The notes beneath the pieces were generated by a model. The model saw nothing but the letters and a program-made list of their open reading frames with translations. It searched no databases and had not been told where the DNA came from. DNA of 64,000 nucleotides, taken from the NCBI GenBank assembly GCA_033782935.1, contig JAWQEG010003724.1, positions 23,501-87,500 of the forward strand, read 5' to 3'. Origin of the DNA: Petrolisthes cinctipes. Taxonomy: Eukaryota; Arthropoda; Malacostraca; Decapoda; Porcellanidae. The position numbers and the translations under genes were made by a program. Of the stretch, positions 57,630-64,000 are shown in pieces; the stretch's first letter is position 1, and each line of letters starts with the position of its first letter.

Positions 57630-58730
57630 TCGAATCTTTCTCTCTTCACCATTCCCCACGCACTCTATATAGCTGCTTTCCCACACCATATCATTAATCA
57701 TTTTACTCTCCATTCTCACACATCCACTCACTCTTTCCCTCCCCACCATTCCTCACCCACCACCACCCCTCAATTATCATCCATACTCCTCATCCATCCA
57801 GAATCTTCATCCATTCCCATTCATCCATCTCTTCCCCAACCTAGCTACAACCAACCCTCTACATTCATCCACATCCCACTTACTCCATACCTCAGCAGCT
57901 CAACCATCCTCCATCTTCCTATTCCATGCAGCTTCCTCCATCTTCCCACAACGACCGACCCCAATCCTCTCCAACTATAATTATAACCTCTTTCACTTAT
58001 GAGGAGCGAGGCCACGAGAGTTGAGTTTAATTGTGCTTTCCTATTTTCGTATATGATGGTTCTCATGAATGCTGTCCATGCAGTAGCCTACGTGTTTTGT
58101 TCGCACACACACACATCGTAATTTGTGCCATATGGTTTGTGGTGTTGTCTGGGTTTGGGATGTGATTACTGTTTTGCATAATGGACATTATTATAGAGTT
58201 CCTTTTCTTTCTCTATAAATAGGCTCCCCTATAAATTTAACCCAGCCACTCCCTTTCAATCATTCAACTGTCCTTTCGTTCCTTATATCACCTTCGTGTT
58301 TGCTGTCCTACCTCACTATCACCTTCCCCCTCGTTCTACAGGGTCCTCCAGGCCCAGGACGGTCTTCTATCATCCTCAAATCTCAAATCTCTCGTCTCCC
58401 AAACAGTCGAATGAGTGAGTACCCTTCTGTACCCTGGTATCAAAATATACACACAAGTTCATTTTTAGCTGAGGGAAATGCTTTAGGCACGAGGTGTTCT
58501 ATTGCTCAAAGAGGATATAGATAGACAGCCGATGGGGAGGGAGGGAGAGAGAGAGAGAGAGGGTAATTCCTGACGTTCGTGTGTGTGTGTTGACCTGTTG
58601 AACCTTGGGACAGACATGAAGCATCTGTAAACATATATTATGGTTGAAGCACTGGGGCTCTCCTTGTCTTCAACCTCCAACACCTCCATTATTATTCAGT
58701 GCGTAGGCTATACTGTACACCATTTTATTC

Positions 58731-58732
<2 letters not shown>

Positions 58733-58774
<42 letters not shown>
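58733..58774. repeat. CT microsatellite
   Basis: About 20 uninterrupted CT units; a shorter GA run occurs at about 58548-58561. Confidence 0.95.
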
Positions 58775-58777
<3 letters not shown>

Positions 58778-59670
58778 ATATTAGTATTTGCCTGAGATGA
58801 TGTGGGATCCCTACTTCCCTCTCTCTTCCTTCGTTCCCCCGTAAAAAGAGTATTTCCCTTCGGTGATGTGGATAGTAGATTACTTTTAATAATATTGTTT
58901 TAGCACCCCTTGCGTCGCAGCTACTCCCTTTTAGTTCTTGAATTGTCCCTCCTTTCATTTTATTTCCTTTATATCTCGTTTCATGTAAGAAGAAAACAAT
59001 TTTATGTGTACTGAACTTTATATATTAATTGATGAATTCAGAGATACAATAGTAGCCAACATTAAATTTACAAAATGGGCTGGTAACTTGGTAACTCTGC
59101 AATTTGGCAAGTAACTCTAAAATTATAATAGAAAAGAATATTAGCCAATGTGTATTATATGGTAATCGTTATAATCCTGCAAATTGGCGGGAAACTGCTG
59201 TAGACTTTTTTTTTTTTTTTTTTACCGTCAATACAGTGTTGCCTAGTATGGCAAATTATTCCTAGACATACGAAATTAGAGGTACTGTACCAATGGGAAA
59301 ATAATTATATGAAGATTGTTCGAGTAAATGGGGATATTTCTACCAGACGAAATATCAAGATGGTAAATATGCGATTATAGTCAAAATTAAACAGGAAATA
59401 AGTTTTGAGGTAGAAAGGGAAATAATTCAGCAGATGTTGAAGTTGGGGAAATTTCGTCAAGAAGACCTGGCAACACTGACCGCCATTAGTAATAAGTAAA
59501 AAAAGTGACAGCAGTGATTATAGTGTTTGTTTACATCGTGATAATATGTTACTCAGTCCACTTTATTTGATCAGATTGCTACACTGAGCATTAAGTGTGT
59601 AGGCGGGATGTGTGTATGTATCTGTTTGTATATATAAGGCAGGAGTTAGAAGTAAATTGAGCATGTAATA

Positions 59671-59820
59671 TGTGTGTGTGTGTGTGTCCGGGAAGGGGGG
59701 GGGGGGATGGCATGTGTGTGTGTGTGTGTGTGTGTATATTATATCTGTTTGTATACATAAGGCGTGAGTATATTAAGAAGAATAACACACACACACACAC
59801 ACACAGACAGACACACACAC
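59671..59820. repeat. GT, poly-G and AC microsatellite cluster
   Basis: GT runs (59671-59686 and 59713-59734) around a run of about 12 G (59695-59706) are followed by AC runs (59784-59820). The GT and AC runs could pair as a hairpin. Confidence 0.88.
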
Positions 59821-60940
59821 CCTTGATACACTCGTACAATAATTATTTCCTCTTCTGCCGAGTCTAACAAGTCAATAATTTCCTCACATGACTCCTGTTT
59901 ATTGTTACAACATCTCGGTTTATCACGAGTGTAAGAGTGTTGGTAACCTGATAATTATGATACTCAAAATATTACAAAGTGAAATAATAGTTACTCGATC
60001 ATACAGCAGATAATTTTCCTTCGGGTTCTTGTACGTGTGGCAAAAGAAATAATTACCGATGGAAAAATGTCGTGGCAGCTGTGACCTGTTTGTGGGAAGA
60101 TATTTAATTAATTAAATATCTCCCTGATGTATGTATCATCGTTGAGTGTGATGACCTGAAGAAAAAGAGGTGAGTAGTCTATTATATGAATAATGGAACA
60201 GAAGTTTTTAATATACTGTATAATTATACGAGTTTATCTCGTTATATAGTACTGGACCATCTTATTTACTTCCTTATCATTTTGTCTGATATCCCCCAAA
60301 TTATGTAGACTTGTTTATTATTTCATTAGTGTAAATCTTATAAAACGTCATTGCAGTTAGATTCTACAATATCCGAAGTGTTTGCATAATTTAATATGCA
60401 TATATAATGGTAACGGTAAAGTTTCCGAGTTACACATGGGCGAGATTTTCAGACAAAACATAGTTTTTCCTATAGTTGATCAAGTGATTCGTTCGATTTT
60501 AACATCAATTTATTGTGCAAATATCCTGTTTTGACAATACCCCATCACCCAGCTTTTGGCAAAAGTTGGCTTGGGTTTTCCAATTTTTGGCAAGCAAATA
60601 TAGTATTAGTTTGTTTTAGAATTAAGCAGACCTGGCCTGACCTACTTTAACCTAATCTGGACAGTGGCAGACTACCGGGACCTAACCTTAACAGGTAAGG
60701 TAAGACCTATATTAAACTTACGGAAATTTGACCATAAGAACGTATATCACAGTGAAAATTAGATATCTGGCACATGTATAAATCGGAAATAACTCCCTGG
60801 TAACTAGGCTATAGCATTATAACTCTAGCAATATGAAGGACGGAATAGAAGATGGTCCAGTACTGTACTGTATGTAGGTTAATTGTTTTTCATTTTGGTT
60901 TATATTTAATTTGTGATATATATATGTTAATTAGCTTGTC

Positions 60941-61094
60941 TTAAGTCGGAAATTAGGAGGTTCTGATTCCTCTAAAGTCTAAACTATGCTAGTAAGCAGA
61001 ATTCCTCCCTATGAGACTGCAAAGATGTGTTTTATGACAGAGTTTGGAGGGATACATGTGCTCTAATTTGTTCACATCAGGTTACTCCCCTTAA
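60941..61094 (+). repeat. Diverged TTAA-bounded repeat
   Basis: It starts TTAAGTCGG and ends TTACTCCCCTTAA, with GATTCCTCTAAAGTCTAAAC and GAGTTTGGAG blocks like the TTAA MITE family and its relatives at 30.1 and 39.7 kb. The match is weak. Confidence 0.45.
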
Positions 61095-61550
61095 GAATAC
61101 AAAATAGTGTAGCCAGGTAAATAGTATAGCCGTAAGTACAGGGGAAAATCCATGTGGTGATAGGGATAATACAATACTGTAGCATATATTGTAATACTGG
61201 TAATATTACAAAATTTATTATGCGAGGTAAGTGGACAGTAAATCCCTACGGAAAACATTAGTAGGCTAGATGTAAAAATTACTTCTTACAGGTGTTTTTT
61301 TGGTTTGTGTGTGACATTGTGAAAAAGGCATGAGGAAAACTCACATAACGTACTTACAGCATACAAATTATATCATAGTTCAGTAGTGCTTTATTTCAGG
61401 GTTAATTCACCACACCAAGTAATTGAATTGTGTTGTGATATTTCAGAGGGATATTTCAACACAGTACACCATCTTTATTAAAGGTATATAATTATACAGT
61501 ACAGTAAGGCGTTTGTATATAGTATGGATTACCTACTCAAGTGATTTTGT

Positions 61551-61716
61551 TTAAGGGGGCAGTACACTTTTGATATACTGTACTGAATTTCCTTGATTCC
61601 TCCAAAGTATGTCAGGAAACAGAAGCAGATTAAGTGAAATAATGGTGGCCTGTTGCTTAGAATAGTTTGGATAAATTAGTTACTCCAGATTTACCAACAC
61701 TGTACTACCCCTTTAA
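61551..61716 (+). mobile_element. TTAA MITE, copy E (best preserved)
   Basis: It runs from TTAAGGGGGCAGTACACTTT to TGTACTACCCCTTTAA, 166 bp including both TTAA sites. It contains TTGATTCCTCCAAAGTATGT, GAATAGTTTGG and TACTCCAGATTTACCAAC in the family order. Confidence 0.8.
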
Positions 61717-61935
61717 TGACTCACCAAGACATTGAATTGTGCATGTGGTGACTTTTTGGCAATATAACCATGTATGTACAGTACTGTTGTTATTGATGTG
61801 TGTATAATGTGAATATTTTACTTGTACTGTTACAGTTAATGGTTTAGGTCTGTCTTAAGATTAATAATGTTTGAACGTGAAGAAAACCATATTCATTGAT
61901 ATTTTACCTCATCAGTATTATACAGGCATTGTTGA

Positions 61936-61965
<30 letters not shown>
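61936..61965. repeat. ATT microsatellite
   Basis: About ten ATT units. Confidence 0.95.
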
Positions 61966-61966
<1 letters not shown>

Positions 61967-62675
61967 GAACTGACGCTTAAAATGTAGAAACGATAGAGGA
62001 GTGCCGTTGTAAAGGCAATACTCCTTGCCTAACAACTGAACTGAATTGAATGTGGAAAATTATTGAAACTAAACCTATGAATGAGCGGTGAAGACTTTCT
62101 TGTGATATTATAAGTCGTCTGGCGTTAGGCATGGTATATATGTGATATAAATACCGTATGTTTTCGTGTACAATGATAGTTCAATTTTGAAATTTGTAGA
62201 ATTTTGAAGAATCAAACTCAATAAACTGATATTTTTTTAGTACGATATAGTAATATCCGCAGAGCCTTCAAGTAATAGGCTTGCTTACTTTTATATTATG
62301 AACTCGACGCTGAGCCTCTCACATATAATTAGGACTATCTGAAACTCGAATGAAATAATTACATGACGGTGGTATTTGTAATGATGGATCCCGAGCGACT
62401 AGGCTAAGGATTATGAGTGAGTTGAGAGCGCTATTTACACTCCAACCACCCTGGCCACACCAGCCTGGGGTGTGATGGACTGCTGTCTGGCTGCCTCGCC
62501 TCGCCATGGCTTCCCTTTACTCCTGGTGGCCCCGCCTTCATCGTCTCGTCCCGCCCTCACCCCACTTAGCCCCGCCCCACGTGACGCAAGGGGCGACTCC
62601 TCCCCCGCAGCGTGAGTGAAGGGGCCGCCCCACGTGGGTGCTCAGGTGAGTGTGTTGGTGCCGGGAGTCTGGACA
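61966..62675 (+). promoter_or_regulatory. Hand 5' region, GC-rich, two CACGTG E-boxes
   Basis: Base composition changes sharply from AT-rich to GC-rich at about 62440. CACGTG occurs at 62578-62583 and 62631-62636, both within GCCCCACGTG. GCTCAG|GTGAGT near 62645 is a good splice-donor match, so the start codon could sit beyond a 5'UTR intron in some transcripts. Promoter status is inferred from position. Confidence 0.5.
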
Positions 62676-63209
62676 ATGTCATCAGGGTGTGAGGGCGGGT
62701 GGCCTGGCTACCCATACTGTGCCTACCCGCCGCCTCCACCACCGCCGCAGTGGCCGCCACATCCACACCATCACTACCATCACCATCCTGTTACAACTGA
62801 TTATTGTGGCCAAGGTGTACCACAACCACCACCACCACTAGTACCATACGGAGACCCTAGTGTATTAACCTGTCCTCCACATTACTGGGATGGGGACGAG
62901 TTGTTGGATGGATGTGGTCGTGTTGTCCGTAGAAAAACCTCCGCCAACAAGAAGGAGCGTCGTCGGACCCAGAGTATCAACAACGCGTTCGCTGAGCTCC
63001 GTGAATGTATTCCCAACGTTCCTGCCGACACAAAGTTGTCCAAGATTAAGACGTTACGTTTGGCCACATCATACATCGCTTATCTTATGGAAGTCCTACA
63101 CACTGACGACGCTACTGTCTCCACCGCCACACCACCACACCCTTTCCCTGCCGCTGCCCTCAGACACCACCTCGATCACACACGTACGCCCGCAACACAC
63201 GCTGACAAG
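62676..63209 (+). CDS. hand: Hand bHLH transcription factor, first coding exon (partial gene)
   Basis: Hand is a Twist-family bHLH factor that acts as a dimer on E-boxes; animal orthologues act in heart and visceral mesoderm. The exon gives 178 aa. A His/Pro-rich N-terminus ([20 protein letters not shown], about 18-37) is followed by a bHLH at about 86-141: basic region [17 protein letters not shown], helix 1 [13 protein letters not shown], loop and helix 2 [18 protein letters not shown]. These are near identical to vertebrate HAND2, which places it in the Hand family rather than Twist. The ATG at 62676 has A at -3; the frame is open further up only to a GTG. The donor GACAAG|GTGAGT at 63209 is phase 0 and the remaining exon(s) lie beyond the window. 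Confidence 0.93.
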
Positions 63210-64000
63210 GTGAGTTTAAAACCAACAAATTGACAAATTGTAGGTTAACACATCTGACCACCATTATTATTTTTTTATGTCAGGTCACCATATGCATTAG
63301 GTATTTCTTTCACACATAAGACGACCAGTTAACAGAATAATTGTCAAATCGAAAATCAAGTATCGGTAACAATTTAGATCATTGGGTGTCATGCCAGACC
63401 TCTAGTTGACAGTAGAGAGAACCATGAACATTATTTGACACACCAGTTGATAACCAGACCAGCACCATGAGTATAACAAACTACAAATACCACTTTGATG
63501 ATTCACTTGGCCATCACTTGCAACACCAACATGACCCTCATTTGAAACCCCATAATATCCACTACTCAACACCTGACACATTACTCCATCATGTATAATT
63601 CAAACCCTTTCCTGTCTGCCTTTCACGAGTGCATATTGTAAACAGTGTACAGTTCACGGGAAAATATTGTGTGCAGTTATCTATAATTGAGAAGCCAAAC
63701 TTGGTACCTTTTATTTTATTTATTTTTTTATTTTATTTTATTTACAATATTCACTACAGAGTTACGACTTACGATGCATTATAAGACTACGAGAGGAAGA
63801 TCAGAATTAGTGTTTATGACTGTACAGTAGTAAGGCATTAAGAAAATAAACACCGGTAGCTAAATAAATAAATAACTTGCTTAACTTAAATCGGGCCATT
63901 TTGTGTGAATCTTTAGGCCGCGTATACAGAAACATTGGTGGTGTTGACGATGGTGTATATAGTACTGGCACGATGACCGACCCCTTGTTGTTTGTGTGAG
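63210..64000 (+). other. Start of Hand intron 1
   Basis: Intron sequence to the end of the window. It contains a TTTTA-rich tract (about 63709-63745) and, from about 63917, an arm like that of the 18632 foldback (GGTGTTGACGATGG). Confidence 0.6.

Larger units (their letters stand above)
58775..61550. other. Intergenic AT-rich DNA upstream of Hand
   Basis: No exon was recognised. Apart from the microsatellites it holds a segment (about 60630-60700) sharing CAGACTACCGGGACCTAACC with the 44.2-kb repeat, and a diverged TTAA-bounded repeat at 60941-61094. Confidence 0.45.

Noticed and set aside
57470..57980. Thr/His- and Ser/Pro-rich frames near 57.5-58.0 kb
   Set aside because: They arise from AC microsatellites and pyrimidine-rich DNA and have no domain features.
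62616..62675. Longer N-terminus for Hand from an upstream codon
   Set aside because: The upstream start would be GTG, not ATG. The ATG at 62676 has a suitable context.

Overview
The window is animal nuclear DNA: AT-rich, with multi-exon genes, GT-AG introns of up to about 10 kb, many interspersed repeats, and no bacterial-style operons, tRNAs or CRISPR array seen. An arthropod, probably a crustacean and perhaps a decapod, is the best guess. It rests on interstitial CCTAA/TTAGG runs (the arthropod telomere word), an RTE-like LINE, long microsatellites and a very frequent TACAGTAC-type word. The organism is an inference.

Four conserved genes could be rebuilt exon by exon, with splice phases that agree throughout. 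(1) Borealin/CDCA8, + strand, 2234-4522: 5 coding exons, 278 aa, a chromosomal passenger complex subunit. (2) A DPF-family (d4/requiem) BAF chromatin-remodelling subunit, - strand, 42579 down to 22338: 12 coding exons, about 560 aa, with an N-terminal Requiem domain, one C2H2 finger and a C-terminal double PHD finger. (3) PCNP, + strand, 43329-50331: 4 coding exons, 146 aa, a nuclear PEST protein. (4) The first coding exon of the bHLH factor Hand, + strand, 62676-63209; the gene continues beyond the window. DPF and PCNP are head to head, about 750 bp between start codons, so they probably share a divergent promoter.

Layout: 1-2230 is repeat-rich DNA ending in a G/C-rich foldback just upstream of Borealin. 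4.5-22.3 kb lies between the Borealin and DPF 3' ends and holds several palindromic MITEs and a LINE copy with a 1017-codon open frame (14.93-17.94 kb, - strand). 22.3-42.6 kb is DPF. 43.3-50.3 kb is PCNP, with a broken, 5'-truncated copy of the same LINE in intron 2, flanked by a 13-bp target-site duplication. 50.9-62.6 kb is upstream of Hand and holds a hAT-type MITE with a perfect 8-bp duplication, microsatellites and a motif-dense block at 56.62-57.05 kb that may be an enhancer.

The most distinctive content is a set of short non-autonomous elements: a suite of TA-flanked palindromes whose ends begin CAGT, including two 73-bp hairpins; a TTAAGGGG-ended family, one copy of which starts about 10 bp after a Borealin splice donor; and a minisatellite that repeats the DPF exon 2 splice acceptor. 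No new multi-gene system was found.
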